Positions 35,105 to 50,149 of a stretch of 64,000 bases of DNA are shown one piece after another (position 1 is the first letter of the stretch; each line of letters begins with the position of its first letter). The notes under the pieces are model-generated. The model saw only the letters and a list, made by a program, of their open reading frames with translations. It searched no databases and was not told the DNA's origin. The translations under genes were made by a program, and so were the position numbers. Source of the DNA: Nocardia arizonensis (GTDB lineage Bacteria; Actinomycetota; Actinomycetes; Mycobacteriales; Mycobacteriaceae); NCBI RefSeq assembly GCF_001310275.1, contig NZ_LGYZ01000014.1, positions 19,529-83,528 of the forward strand. Direction: 5' to 3'.

Positions 35105-36001
35105 TCAGGCCATGCCCGCGATCCAGTTGTGCATCCAGGAGATCGCGGTCTGACCGCCGCCGACGTTGTAGCTGCCGTAGCGGGTGTGCGACTGCGAACG
35201 GTAGAAACGCTCGAGATCCTTGGCGCGCTGCTCGTTCGCCGAATCGGTGAGCTGCGACTGGAGCACGGGCACACCGCCGTTGGCCATCAGATCGTTGAGG
35301 ATGGCGCCCGCCTCGATCTGGTAGCGCCAGACATTGGCCGGATTGGCGTCCGAACTCTGGGCAAGGAAGCCCGCGAACCGGGTGACGAAATCGTCGTCGG
35401 CGGTGGCGCAGTACAGATCGTCGACCGCGCAGATGGTGCGGGTGCGATCGCTGACCCAACCGAATCCGCCGACCCGGGGACCGCCGGCGCCCGCGCCGCC
35501 CGCGGGCGGGCCGACCTGAACATCGGTGGGCGAGCGACGCGGATCGGAGATCAGCCCGACACCCGCGATGCGCTCGGGACGGATCGGGCCGACGCCGGTG
35601 CCGATCTCGGCGGCCAGGTCGCCCGCGGCGTCCGCGCCCTGGCTGTAGCCGACGAGCGCGATATCGGTGCCGCCGCAACGCTGGGCCATCGCGGTGACCA
35701 GACCGCGCGCGTTGTCGGTCGCCTCCTTCTTGGAAGCGCCGTACACGTCGCCTTCCCAGGGAAACGCGGTGGCCGCGTAGGTCACGTAGTCGACGTCGAC
35801 GGACCGGGGGAGATTGTTGGTGACACCTGCCAGCATGCCGGGCTGCGGAGTCTTCTCGTGACCCGTCTCCCAGGTTCCGGGGACGGCTACGACGTATAGG
35901 CTCGGGCAACTGTCCGCCACCGCGGACGCGCCGGCGAACACCAGACCCGACGCCACTGCCGCTGACGCGCCGAGAGCCGCGACAACCTTCTTCAACCGCA
36001 T
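35105..36001 (-). CDS. Secreted cutinase family protein (alpha/beta hydrolase)
   Basis: A 298-residue exported serine hydrolase. The signal peptide ends near Ala29 (SAVA-DSCPSLYVV). The nucleophile elbow is GYSQG with Ser120, the conserved CxxxDxxC motif (CAVDDLYC, residues 191-198) holds the catalytic Asp and a disulphide, and the C-terminal SQSHTRYGSY supplies the His. Cys32 and Cys109 probably form the other disulphide. Actinobacterial cutinase-like proteins cleave esters or lipids at the cell surface. ATG 36001 follows TGGAGCA. The 484-base upstream region holds no gene that I can support. Confidence 0.92.
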   Translation of the reverse strand: MRLKKVVAALGASAAVASGLVFAGASAVADSCPSLYVVAVPGTWETGHEKTPQPGMLAGVTNNLPRSVDVDYVTYAATAFPWEGDVYGASKKEATDNARGLVTAMAQRCGGTDIALVGYSQGADAAGDLAAEIGTGVGPIRPERIAGVGLISDPRRSPTDVQVGPPAGGAGAGGPRVGGFGWVSDRTRTICAVDDLYCATADDDFVTRFAGFLAQSSDANPANVWRYQIEAGAILNDLMANGGVPVLQSQLTDSANEQRAKDLERFYRSQSHTRYGSYNVGGGQTAISWMHNWIAGMA

Positions 36002-36434
36002 ACTGCTCCAGTTCGAACTGTGCCCCGGGGGAGCAATTCCGACACGTTTGCCGCTAACCATGCTGAACACGACGGATGACCTTCCAGTGCACAGACGGTT
36101 AACTGAAGTTACCCAAATGCGCGTATGCGACTGACTCACATCCCACAAGTCCGGCGCCGCGCCGCTGATCACAATAGAGCCACGGCCGCGCGGACGCCAT
36201 ACGAACAGGCCGGACACGTCGCGATAGTTCCGGCGACGGCCGTGTCCGCACCGATCGCCGAGTGATGCTGCGCGAGTCCGACTTCCGGCCCGATCCGCCA
36301 CACCGGATGCGAGGCGCGCACGCGCCCGACGCTGATTCGGACAAATCCGCGCGCGCGTAATAAGAGCGATCGCCTATCACGCGGGTATCTCCGTCGCACG
36401 ATCCGCGCGTGTACCGACCCTCGCGGATATACGA

Positions 36435-36473
36435 AAAAGGCGCCCGCGGAACGGATGTCCGCGGGCGCCTTTT
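36435..36473 (-). terminator. Terminator of the gltBD operon
   Basis: AAAAGGCGCCCGCGGA pairs perfectly with TCCGCGGGCGCCTTTT around a seven-base loop, 13 bases beyond the gltD stop. T-runs are present on both strands. Confidence 0.85.
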
Positions 36474-36485
36474 CCAGGCGGAAGG

Positions 36486-37955
36486 TCAGCGCTGGGCGAC
36501 CATGGTCGGGGTGATCGGCGCGGGCAGCGCGGTCTCACCCTCCAGGTAGTTGTCCACCGCCGACGCCGCCGCACGGCCCTCGGCGATGGCCCACACGATC
36601 AGCGACTGACCGCGGCCCATATCGCCCGCGACGAAGACGCCGGGCACATTGGTCGACCAGTTCTTGTCGCGCTGGACGTTGCCGCGCTGGTCGTAGCCGA
36701 CGCCGAGATCCTCGAGCAGTCCGCGCTTCTCCGGGCCGACGAAGCCCATCGCCAGCAGCACCAGATCGGCCTCGAGGGTGAACTCGGTGCCGTCCACCTT
36801 CTCGAAACGGCCGCTGACCATCTTGACCTCGTGCGCCTCCAGCCCGGTGACCTTGCCGTCGGCGCCGACGAAACGTTCGGTGTTGACGGAGAACACCCGC
36901 TCGCCGCCCTCCTCGTGTGCCGAGGAAACCCGGAACATCAGCGGATAGGTCGGCCACGGCGTCGAGTTGGCGCGCTCCTCCGGCGGACGCGGCATGATCT
37001 CGAACTGGTGCACCGACTCCGCGCCCTGGCGGTGCGAGGTGCCAAGACAGTCGGCGCCGGTGTCGCCGCCGCCGATGATGACGACCTTCTTGCCCTTGGC
37101 GTGGATCGGCGGCAGGCCGTCCGCGTCGGTGACATCGTCGCCGAGCTGCACCCGGTTGGCCCACGGCAGGAATTCCATGGCCTGGTGGATGCCGTCGAGC
37201 TCGCGACCCGGGATCGGCAGATCGCGCGCGATGGTGGCGCCACCGGCGAGGACGACCGCGTCGAACCGCTCGCGCAGCTGCGCGGCGGTGATGTCGACAC
37301 CGACGTTCACCCCGGTCTTGAAGATGGTGCCCTCGGCCTCCATCTGCGCCATCCGGCGATCGATGAAGCGCTTCTCCATCTTGAATTCCGGAATGCCGTA
37401 GCGCAGCAGACCGCCGATGCGGTCGGCCCGCTCGAAGACGGTCACGGTGTGGCCCGCGCGGGTCAACTGCTGGGCGGCGGCCAGACCGGCAGGCCCCGAG
37501 CCGACGACGGCGACCTTCTTACCGGTGATGCGCGTCGGGTAAACCGGGGTGACCCAGCCCTCGTCGAAGGCGTTCTCGATGAGTTCGACCTCGACCTGCT
37601 TGATGGTCACCGGGTCCTGGTTGATCCCGAGCACACAGGACGCCTCGCACGGCGCCGGGCACAAGCGACCGGTGAATTCCGGGAAATTGTTGGTCGCGTG
37701 CAGCCGGTCGATTCCCTCTCGCCACTGACCCTTGTAGACCAGGTCATTCCATTCAGGAATCAAATTGCCGAGCGGGCAACCGTTGTGGCAGAACGGAATT
37801 CCGCAGTCCATACAGCGGCTGGCCTGGGTCTGGAGGGTCTCGTGTTCGAAACCGTCCTCATAGACCTCTTTCCAGTCCAGCAGACGCAGCGGAACGGGTC
37901 GGCGCTTCGGCAGTTCCCGCGATGTGTGCTTCAGAAATCCTTGCGGGTCAGCCAC
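36486..37955 (-). CDS. gltD: Glutamate synthase small subunit GltD
   Basis: The 489-residue beta subunit oxidises NADPH and feeds electrons to GltB for glutamate synthesis. The N-terminal four-cysteine [4Fe-4S] motif has Cys48, Cys51, Cys56 and Cys60 (CMDCGIPFCHNGC), and a further cysteine group lies in LCPAPCEASCVLG. FAD- and NADPH-binding Rossmann motifs follow (VVGSGPAGLAAAQQL, VVIIGGGDTGADCLG). The GTG at 37955 is preceded by GGAGGCTGCTC. It lies 89 bases from the gltB stop, and that gap contains a micro-ORF and a tandem duplication. Confidence 0.96.
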   Translation of the reverse strand: MADPQGFLKHTSRELPKRRPVPLRLLDWKEVYEDGFEHETLQTQASRCMDCGIPFCHNGCPLGNLIPEWNDLVYKGQWREGIDRLHATNNFPEFTGRLCPAPCEASCVLGINQDPVTIKQVEVELIENAFDEGWVTPVYPTRITGKKVAVVGSGPAGLAAAQQLTRAGHTVTVFERADRIGGLLRYGIPEFKMEKRFIDRRMAQMEAEGTIFKTGVNVGVDITAAQLRERFDAVVLAGGATIARDLPIPGRELDGIHQAMEFLPWANRVQLGDDVTDADGLPPIHAKGKKVVIIGGGDTGADCLGTSHRQGAESVHQFEIMPRPPEERANSTPWPTYPLMFRVSSAHEEGGERVFSVNTERFVGADGKVTGLEAHEVKMVSGRFEKVDGTEFTLEADLVLLAMGFVGPEKRGLLEDLGVGYDQRGNVQRDKNWSTNVPGVFVAGDMGRGQSLIVWAIAEGRAAASAVDNYLEGETALPAPITPTMVAQR

Positions 37956-38044
37956 GAGCAGCCTCCGAACAGTCACAGCGATTCGTCCACGCCACTTCGA
38001 GCGTCTTCTCAGCCACGGGCCGCCTCCACACTTCGAGCGTCTTC

Positions 38045-38052
<8 letters not shown>
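37948..38052 (-). CDS. Micro-ORF linking gltB and gltD
   Basis: GTG at 38052, inside the last codons of gltB (GGAGGC six bases upstream), opens a 34-codon frame. Its TGA (37950-37948) overlaps the gltD start region (CGTGGCTGAC). It translates as [12 protein letters not shown] followed by [12 protein letters not shown] and ends SEAARG. The repeated VAEKTLEV comes from the tandem duplication. A ribosome finishing gltB could pass through it to gltD. It may be only a coupling device, or coincidental. Confidence 0.3.

Positions 38053-38065
<13 letters not shown>
37994..38065 (-). repeat. Tandem duplication of 36 bases at the gltB end
   Basis: Two copies of a 36-base unit (37994-38029 and 38030-38065) differ at one base. 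The gltB-proximal copy encodes the final EAARG and stop of GltB; the other lies in the gap. Each copy holds GGAGGCGGCCCGTGGCTGA, and the gltD start site itself has the related GGAGGCTGCTCGTGGCTGA, making three related junction motifs. The length is a multiple of three, so the micro-ORF stays open. Confidence 0.9.
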
Positions 38066-42697
<4,632 letters not shown>

Positions 42698-43854
42698 GCC
42701 TCTGCCTTCAAGAAAGTAGGCCTTCGAAGGAAAAAGGGGCCTTTCGTTCGAACGCCTGCGTCAAGACTGTGCCCGTACGCACCGGAAACCAGCCGCGCTG
42801 ATGGTCTCTTGTATGGATTGCGGCGCTCGCCCCGGCTCTGTGTGGTCGCGCAAGCCACCTCCTCCGAGCCGGTGCTCGCACCGCGGGTACAGTCACGTCT
42901 CCAGTTGTCCACCCGCTTCTTGCGTTACGTAGTGGGGTGCTCGGAGGTAACGGAACGCTTACACGCTCCTTACTTCCGCGCGGGTGCTCGCCCGCTACTC
43001 TGGGCACCGACTGGTGAGCCCGAGCGGGCGATGGTGCCGATCATTTTCGTGTTCGGCGTAAGAGCAAACGATAAGTCAGGTCCGGGGCCCAACCAACTTA
43101 GGTCGTACTAATAAACCGGTCTAGCAGGGCCAATTCTTTCCGTCCTTCACTTGTGCGCGTTTTCCAGTGTAAAGCAGCGAACGCGCCGGGATCGATCCCC
43201 TGGCACCGGGTGCCGCCCAGTGATGATGGACGCCGAGTTCGTTGTCGACAACCGGGTATTCCGGGGGCCGAACCGAGGTTCACCTGTGTCGAAAAGGGTT
43301 TCCCCGCTGCGGGTGGGGACAAACCACCTGGTGGCGGCTAATCGGAACCCGCGTGCGCGACGCGCTGTCGGACACCCCCGTGACAAGGCCGCAATGTATC
43401 CGACCGTCCGGGTTCTTTTCCGTCCAGCGGGCGTTCGGCACACATTCAGCAAACCAAAGGCGTGGCATTCGCCACACGTCCCGTGTCGCGCCGCGACGCG
43501 CCGGGGCAGTCCGATCTGAAAGCGATCCGGGCACGCGCGGTCCGGTGCGGAACCCGTTCCCGCCGTCACCGAGGTCGCGACGACCCCATGGACACCGCCG
43601 ATTTGCCAGGGAGCGTGACCGGTTTCATACTCGCAGGCGGACGCAGACCGATTTCGGACCCGTTCACGCGCGACGCGCCGATCCCTCCGGGCCGTAATTC
43701 GCCGGGGCGCCTGTGAGGCTTACCACATACCGCGGCCCATGCTCGGTATGTCGGCCCGCGGCCTGTCACGCTGTGACAACGAATCCGTGACAGTTTCACG
43801 CGCACGCCGGCACGACCAGGGATTCCACCTGGACGGAGAGGATGTGAGAATTCC
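42698..43854. other. Gene-free region upstream of gltB and the DUF4407 gene
   Basis: This 1157-base stretch separates divergent genes and has lower GC than its surroundings. No frame shows convincing codon bias. CGTTAC...GTAACG at 42924-42953 is an inverted repeat on the gltB side that might be a nitrogen-regulator (GlnR-like) site, although its spacing is not canonical. CCACCTGGTGG lies at about 43325-43335. A 42-codon ATG frame at 43588-43716 has no ribosome binding site and is not called. A longer leader or a small RNA is possible but cannot be shown. Confidence 0.5.
43726..43793 (+). promoter_or_regulatory. Inverted repeats upstream of the DUF4407 gene
   Basis: CATACCG (43726-43732) and CGGTATG (43744-43750) form one dyad. 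TGTCAC-GCT-GTGACA (43764-43778) is a compact perfect dyad, and GTGACA is repeated at 43787-43792. The group ends about 62 bases before the ATG, where a repressor or activator of the promoter could bind. Confidence 0.5.
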
Positions 43855-45528
43855 ATGACGGTCACCGGAGCTCTCACCTGGCTCGGCGGCGGCCGCTCCG
43901 CCGATATCCCCGACGGCCAAGAGCGGTCCGGGTATCTTGTCACCGGCCTCGGTGTCGCGTTGCTGGCCGTGGTCAGCGCCCTGGTCACCATCCTCGCGCT
44001 CACGGCCGCGGACGGTTGGCCCGCCGCCCTGGTCACCGTCCTCGCCGGAGTCGCCGCGCTCGTCACCGGGACCACGGGCCGGGCGCTGGCGACCAGGAAG
44101 CCCGGCCGCCTCCCCGATCGGCTCGGGCTCGGCGCGCGCATCGCGGTCGCGCTGATCGCGGGCGTCCTGTTGGCCGAACTCGCGAGCACCGCCCTGACCG
44201 GCGGCACCGTCGATCGACTGCTCGACGACAAGGCCCAGCGAGGCGTCGCCACCGCGGCGAGCGTCGTCGCGGTCGAGGGCGAACTCACCGCCGCCCGCAC
44301 CGAACGCGCCGCCGCCGCGAGCGCGGTCACCGCGGCCCAGTCCGATATCGATCGCGCGCTGGTCATCGCGCGCTGCGAATTCAACCCGACGCCGGAATGC
44401 CCGCAGACGCGGATCACCGGCGTGCCGGGCCGCGGCCCCGAGGCGCAGACCGCCGATGCCATGCTCGATGACGCCCGCGCGCAGCTCGACCTCGCGCGGG
44501 CCCGCGTCACCGCCGCCGATCAGCGCGTGGCCGCCGACGAGCGGACGCTGACGGCGGCCAGGTCCGCGGCTTTCGCCGACGCCGACCGCGGCATGGGCGC
44601 GCGCTGGCTGGCCATGCACGAGGAGAGTGCCCGTTCGGCGGGAGCGCTGCTGTTGCGCCTGCTCGTCCTCACCGCCTTCGTCCTGCTCGCCCTGCTGCCG
44701 CTGGTATTGCGGTGGTGGCGCGGGGAGACTTCGCTGGACCGCCGGGTCGCCTTCGAGGCCGTGCGGGAACGGGCCGAACTCGCGGCCGACACGGTGGCCG
44801 CGCACAAGCGGGCCGAGGTCCGCGCCGAGGCCGAAACCCTGCATGCCGAACGGGAACTCACCTCGACGCGGCTGGCGCTCGAGGCCGACACCGCCATCGA
44901 GCGCGAACGTCAGCGCACCAGGGTCATCGCCGCCATCGGCGGCATCGAACTCGGGATCACCGAACCGCGCCGTCTCGAGGAGGCGGGAACCTTCGTGGAA
45001 CTGCCCGCACCCGACCGAAAGGACAGCACCGTGTCCGACCCGACACCGTCCGCGAACCCGCCCGCACCCATCGACGTGCCCACCGAGACCGCGGTGCGGG
45101 TCGCGGCAGAACCCAATGGCGGACTCGAACTGCCGATCATCGGTCAGGTGCCCTTCACCGACACCGCCGCCCGGTGGATCCGCCCGCTCGTCCCGTCCTT
45201 CGTCGCCAACGCCATCGATACCGCCACGCATCCGCTGCGCACGGCACGACAGGCGTTCGAGGAGGTCGAGGAGATCACCTTCACCCTGCGCCGCACCCGA
45301 AAGGTGACCTTCGACACGCAGAGTTCATCGCTGCCGCCCGCACATCACTCGGGCGTCGGGTACGGGCCGGAGTCCGACGCGTGGCACGCGAGGCAGGTCG
45401 CCGCGAGCGTGGTCGACACGCAGGGATATCCGGTCGACACGCCGGCGCGTCGCGACGAACTCGACGGTCCGCGCGCCGGCGAGCTGACCGGTCGGCGGAC
45501 TTCGCGCGAGCTGCCGCCCGGCCGCTGA
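43855..45528 (+). CDS. DUF4407 domain-containing membrane protein
   Basis: A 557-residue protein. An N-terminal pair of membrane segments (LVTGLGVALLAVVSALVTIL, ALVTVLAGVAALVTGTTG) and a third (IAVALIAGVLLAELASTALT) precede an Ala-rich helical, probably coiled-coil region. A fourth segment (LLLRLLVLTAFVLLALLPLVLRWW) and a cytoplasmic helical and Pro-rich tail follow. The layout and the GARWLAMHE element match DUF4407, a family without known function. Two cysteines (about residues 181 and 188) lie in the extracytoplasmic coil. Confidence 0.8.
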   Translation: MTVTGALTWLGGGRSADIPDGQERSGYLVTGLGVALLAVVSALVTILALTAADGWPAALVTVLAGVAALVTGTTGRALATRKPGRLPDRLGLGARIAVALIAGVLLAELASTALTGGTVDRLLDDKAQRGVATAASVVAVEGELTAARTERAAAASAVTAAQSDIDRALVIARCEFNPTPECPQTRITGVPGRGPEAQTADAMLDDARAQLDLARARVTAADQRVAADERTLTAARSAAFADADRGMGARWLAMHEESARSAGALLLRLLVLTAFVLLALLPLVLRWWRGETSLDRRVAFEAVRERAELAADTVAAHKRAEVRAEAETLHAERELTSTRLALEADTAIERERQRTRVIAAIGGIELGITEPRRLEEAGTFVELPAPDRKDSTVSDPTPSANPPAPIDVPTETAVRVAAEPNGGLELPIIGQVPFTDTAARWIRPLVPSFVANAIDTATHPLRTARQAFEEVEEITFTLRRTRKVTFDTQSSSLPPAHHSGVGYGPESDAWHARQVAASVVDTQGYPVDTPARRDELDGPRAGELTGRRTSRELPPGR

Positions 45529-45610
45529 CCGAGGCGGAGCGGCCCGGCGGCTCGACCCGTTTCGGGTACGGCCGGGATGCCGACCGCTCGTTTCGCTCTA
45601 CTCTGCACCC

Positions 45611-47215
45611 ATGTTCGGTACCGCTTCGAAGCCCGTGACGCCCGAGCACGCGCCGTGGGGCTCGCGCCTGCTGGGATCGGAGGCGGAATCGTCGTGGCTA
45701 CGGCGGGTGCGCGTACAGGTCCTGCTCACGTTGCCGCTGCTGATCGCCAATGTGACCGGCATGATCGTCACGATCGCGCTGGTGGGCTTCGTCCTGCCGG
45801 GTCCGAGCGTCTTCACCAGCGATCTGCTCCTGCTCGACGTCCTCGCCACCCCGTTGTACTCGCTGGTGGCGATGACGATGGGCGCGTGGTGGGGCACCCG
45901 GCGCGGACTGCGCGCCCTGCGCTGGGCGCTGGATCCCGACCACATCCCCACCGAATACGAACAGCGCGCGGCCAGTGCGGTGCCGCGGCGTCTGGTCGCC
46001 CTACAGGCCATTCTGTGGTTCGGCGGTCTCGTGGTCCTGACCACGCTGTACGGAATCGCCGATCCGAAGCTGATTCCGAAGGTGGCCTTCGGCGTCGTCT
46101 TCAGCGCGATCGTGGTGTGCGCCAACAGCTATTCGATCGTGGAATTCGCCCTGCGCCCGGTGACCGCGCGGGTGCTGGAAGCGGCGACCTCGCGGCGCCG
46201 TCAGGGCATCGGCATCTTCGGCCGCTCGCTGCTGGTGTGGTTCCTCGGCTCCGGCGTGCCGGTGACCGCGGCGATGGTGCCCGCGATCCTGGCGCTCACC
46301 ACCGACGAGGTGAGCACCGCCCGCCTGGCGATCTGCATGCTGTCGCTCGGCGGCGCGGCACTGCTCTTCGGTCTGCTGCTGACGACCCAGAACCTGGCGG
46401 CGACGGTCGCGCCGATCCGCGGGGTGCGCGCCGCGCTGCGGCAGGTGGAGAACGGCCACCTCGATGTCGCGGTGACCGTGTACGACGGCACCGAGCTGGG
46501 CGAACTACAGAGCGGGTTCAACCGGATGGTCGCCGGACTGCGCGAACGCGAACAGATCAGGGATCTGTTCGGGCGGCACGTCGGCCGGGATGTCGCCGAC
46601 GCCGCACTGGCCGCCGATCCGGTGCTCGGCGGGGCGGAGATCGAGGCGGCGGCGCTGTTCATCGACATCATCGGCTCGACCGGGATGGCCGCGACCCGCA
46701 CGCCGACCGAGATCGTCGAAATGCTGAACCGCTTCTTCGGCGTGGTGGTGGACGAGGTCGGACGGCACGGCGGTCTGGTCAACAAGTTCGAGGGCGACGC
46801 CGCGCTGTGCGTATTCGGCGCGCCGACCCCGCTGGCCGACGCGCCGGGCGCCGCGCTGGCCTGCGCACGTGACCTACATCGCCGGCTGGCAGGCGCCTCC
46901 GACTTCACCGCGGCGCTCGGCGTCGCCGCGGGCCGGGTGGTGGCGGGCAATGTCGGTGCGCACCAACGCTACGAGTTCACCGTCATCGGCGATCCGGTGA
47001 ACGAGGCGGCTCGGCTGTGTGAACTGGCCAAACAGGACGAGGGATTGGTGCTGGCCGCGGCCGACACCGTCGCCGCGGCCGATGCGGGCGAGGCCGAGCA
47101 CTGGCACGCGGGCGAATACGTGACCTTGCGCGGGCGCGTCACGCCGACCCGGCTGGCCCGGCCGCGCCGGGCGCCGGAACCGGGATACGAGGCCAACCAG
47201 CGCGACACGCTCTAG
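45611..47215 (+). CDS. Membrane-bound class III adenylate/guanylate cyclase with HAMP domain
   Basis: A 534-residue protein with about six membrane segments (residues 33-255), a HAMP linker (about 262-312), and a class III cyclase domain (345-515). Metal-binding Asp is in FIDIIGS (about 352) and in KFEGDA (Asp396). Lys392 and Asp461 (GDPVN) are the adenine-specifying pair, and Asn464 and Arg468 stabilise the transition state. A complete set predicts active cAMP synthesis. The layout resembles Rv1318c-Rv1320c and Rv3645. No operon partner is obvious; the next gene starts ten bases later. Confidence 0.93.
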   Translation: MFGTASKPVTPEHAPWGSRLLGSEAESSWLRRVRVQVLLTLPLLIANVTGMIVTIALVGFVLPGPSVFTSDLLLLDVLATPLYSLVAMTMGAWWGTRRGLRALRWALDPDHIPTEYEQRAASAVPRRLVALQAILWFGGLVVLTTLYGIADPKLIPKVAFGVVFSAIVVCANSYSIVEFALRPVTARVLEAATSRRRQGIGIFGRSLLVWFLGSGVPVTAAMVPAILALTTDEVSTARLAICMLSLGGAALLFGLLLTTQNLAATVAPIRGVRAALRQVENGHLDVAVTVYDGTELGELQSGFNRMVAGLREREQIRDLFGRHVGRDVADAALAADPVLGGAEIEAAALFIDIIGSTGMAATRTPTEIVEMLNRFFGVVVDEVGRHGGLVNKFEGDAALCVFGAPTPLADAPGAALACARDLHRRLAGASDFTAALGVAAGRVVAGNVGAHQRYEFTVIGDPVNEAARLCELAKQDEGLVLAAADTVAAADAGEAEHWHAGEYVTLRGRVTPTRLARPRRAPEPGYEANQRDTL

Positions 47216-47225
47216 ACTCGGCCGG

Positions 47226-48089
47226 GTGTTACCAGCCGTCCAGGCGGGTGCCGTCGGGGCGGGAGAAGATCCGGTACCACCCTCCCCTGCCGCGACGGTG
47301 CCGATACGCCCGTTCACCTTCCGCGAACTGCTCGATACGCCGTTCGCGCTCATCCAGGCGAATATCACCGCACTGCTCGCGCTCGGCGCGGGCGGCATCG
47401 TGGTGGCCGAGATCGTGGTGGTGGCGCTGGTCGCGAGTTTCTCCGGCCTCACCGGCGGCTCCGACGCCGCGACCTGGTGGTCGGCGATCCTGACCACCGC
47501 CGTATGCGTCTGGCTGCTGCGGTACGTACTGCGCGCGACCACCGTCGCACTCGGTCTCGCGACGGTATTCGGAACCCGACTCGACGCGCGCGGCGCGCTG
47601 GCCCAGCTGCGCGGGCGGGCGCTGCCGCTGCTGATCTTCCAGATCCTGTTCACCCTGGTCGGCGTCTCGGTGACCGCGCTGTGCTTCACGCTGGTCGTCA
47701 CCGCGCCGCTGGTACTGCCCTGGCTGGGCCGACTGCGCGCCACACGGTTCGCCGCGGTGCCCGCCATGTTCGCCGAACACGCGGACCACGCCGCGGCGGT
47801 CGGCCGGGCGAAACTACTCGTCGTGGGGAAGGAATGGACGCTGACGGGTCTGTGGGCGGCCCAGCGCGCGCTGTTCGTCCTGCTCGCGATACCGCTGCTC
47901 GGCGTTCCGCTGTTCCTGTCGGATTTCACCGGCACCCACCGCTGGCCGGTGATCGTGCTGCTCACCTCGGCGATCATGTTGCTGGTCACCTTCGGCGAGA
48001 TCGTCGAGGCCAGTTCCCGCGTCCTCGTCTACGTCGACCTGCGCTGCCGCCGCGAAGGTCTCGACATAAGGGTTACGGAGGTCCGGTGA
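47226..48089 (+). CDS. Polytopic membrane protein of the MoxR/DUF58 cluster
   Basis: A 287-residue protein with about five to six membrane segments (LLALGAGGIVVAEIVVVALV, LPLLIFQILFTLVGVSVTALCFTLVV, FVLLAIPLLGVPLFL, PVIVLLTSAIMLLVTFG). The N-terminal FTFRELLDTPFALIQANITALLALG element is typical of this group, found as the first gene of MoxR-DUF58 clusters in actinobacteria (Rv3689 position). The function is unknown. The next gene's GTG overlaps its stop (GTGA). Confidence 0.8.
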   Translation: MLPAVQAGAVGAGEDPVPPSPAATVPIRPFTFRELLDTPFALIQANITALLALGAGGIVVAEIVVVALVASFSGLTGGSDAATWWSAILTTAVCVWLLRYVLRATTVALGLATVFGTRLDARGALAQLRGRALPLLIFQILFTLVGVSVTALCFTLVVTAPLVLPWLGRLRATRFAAVPAMFAEHADHAAAVGRAKLLVVGKEWTLTGLWAAQRALFVLLAIPLLGVPLFLSDFTGTHRWPVIVLLTSAIMLLVTFGEIVEASSRVLVYVDLRCRREGLDIRVTEVR

Positions 48090-49126
48090 GCGAGGAGTTC
48101 GACCGTGCGCCGGACCCGGCGGCGACCCCGCGGCCTCCGCGACTCGGCCCGGCGGCCGAACACCGCGCGGCAGCCGACGATGCCCTGCGTGACCGTGATT
48201 TCGACCGCGCGCTGCGCGAACGCTTCCGTGCCATGCTGCGCGGACTCGAACAGGGCGGGTTACTCGAGGTCCGGCGCTCGCGCACCGCGGACGAGACCGT
48301 CGACGATGTCTCCACCGCGCTGCCGCACGACCTCGCCTCCGAACTCCAGCCCACCGCGCGCAGTTTCGACGAGGTCGTCTACGGCGGCCGCCGCGCGACC
48401 GAGGACGAATACCGCAGACTCGAGTACGCCGACCGATTCTCCGATTCCGCGCCACCGCCCGCGGCCGAACCCACCGAGACCGCACCGGTCGAAACCGTCG
48501 AGCGCCGCAAGCGCGCCCTGCCGCCGCTGCCCCCGCTGCTGCGCAATCCGAAGTTCTGGGCGGTGCTCATCGGCTCGATCGTGCTGATCCTGCTGATCTG
48601 GGTGCTGATCAAGGCGCTCGGCGCCCCGACCGCCCCACCCGCGCCCAAGAATCCGCCGCCGTCGCCCGACGGTGACGACGGCGACTCCGGCCCCATCTTC
48701 GGTTCGGGACGCGACTCGATCTTCGAACGGCTGCCCGCGCCGATCGCCTTCGGCGGACTGCAATTCCTCGTCGCGGCCGCCCTTCTGGTGTGGTGGCGGG
48801 CGCGGCGGCGCGGCGCGCTGGTCGGCGAACCGCGACCGGTCGAGGTCGCCGCCAACGAACTGCTCGCCGGTCAGGCCGCGCTCTACCGCAAGGCAGGCGA
48901 TCCCGGATTCGTCGCCGCGAAATTGCGGGCGAGCACCCTGCGCCGCATCCGCCCGACCCTGGGCGTCGCCGCCGACGCGACTCCCGACCACATCGTCGCC
49001 GCCGTCGCCGGACGCACCGGACTCGATCCCGCCGCCGTGGCGGCGGCCCTCTACGGACCGGTGCCGGACGCGAACGCACTGCGTCAGGTGGCGACCCGAC
49101 TCGACTGGATCGAGGCGCAGCGATGA
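48086..49126 (+). CDS. DUF4129/DUF4350-type membrane protein lacking the central DUF4350 domain
   Basis: A 346-residue protein. Residues 1-110 look like the C-terminal part of DUF4129 (ADDALRDRDFDRALRERFRAMLRGLE...VYGGRRATEDEYRRLEY). A membrane segment (FWAVLIGSIVLILLIWVLIKALG) follows. A Pro/Asp/Gly linker of about 30 residues comes next, then a second membrane segment (PIAFGGLQFLVAAALLVWW). The C-terminal tail GEPRPVEVAANELLAGQAALYRKAG is like the end of DUF4350 proteins. The globular centre of DUF4350 is missing. It is coupled to its neighbours on both sides, and a 14-codon ATGA-linked mini-frame (49123-49167) bridges to moxR. Confidence 0.75.
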   Translation: MSEEFDRAPDPAATPRPPRLGPAAEHRAAADDALRDRDFDRALRERFRAMLRGLEQGGLLEVRRSRTADETVDDVSTALPHDLASELQPTARSFDEVVYGGRRATEDEYRRLEYADRFSDSAPPPAAEPTETAPVETVERRKRALPPLPPLLRNPKFWAVLIGSIVLILLIWVLIKALGAPTAPPAPKNPPPSPDGDDGDSGPIFGSGRDSIFERLPAPIAFGGLQFLVAAALLVWWRARRRGALVGEPRPVEVAANELLAGQAALYRKAGDPGFVAAKLRASTLRRIRPTLGVAADATPDHIVAAVAGRTGLDPAAVAAALYGPVPDANALRQVATRLDWIEAQR

Positions 49127-49163
49127 GCACATACGCTCCGAACGCGACATACAGGAGGGCCCG

Positions 49164-50147
<984 letters not shown>

Positions 50148-50149
50148 TC

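Noticed and set aside
43147..43569. Minus-strand frame of 140 codons in the gltB-DUF4407 gap
   Set aside because: No codon bias, no ribosome binding site, random-looking composition with many Arg and Thr.
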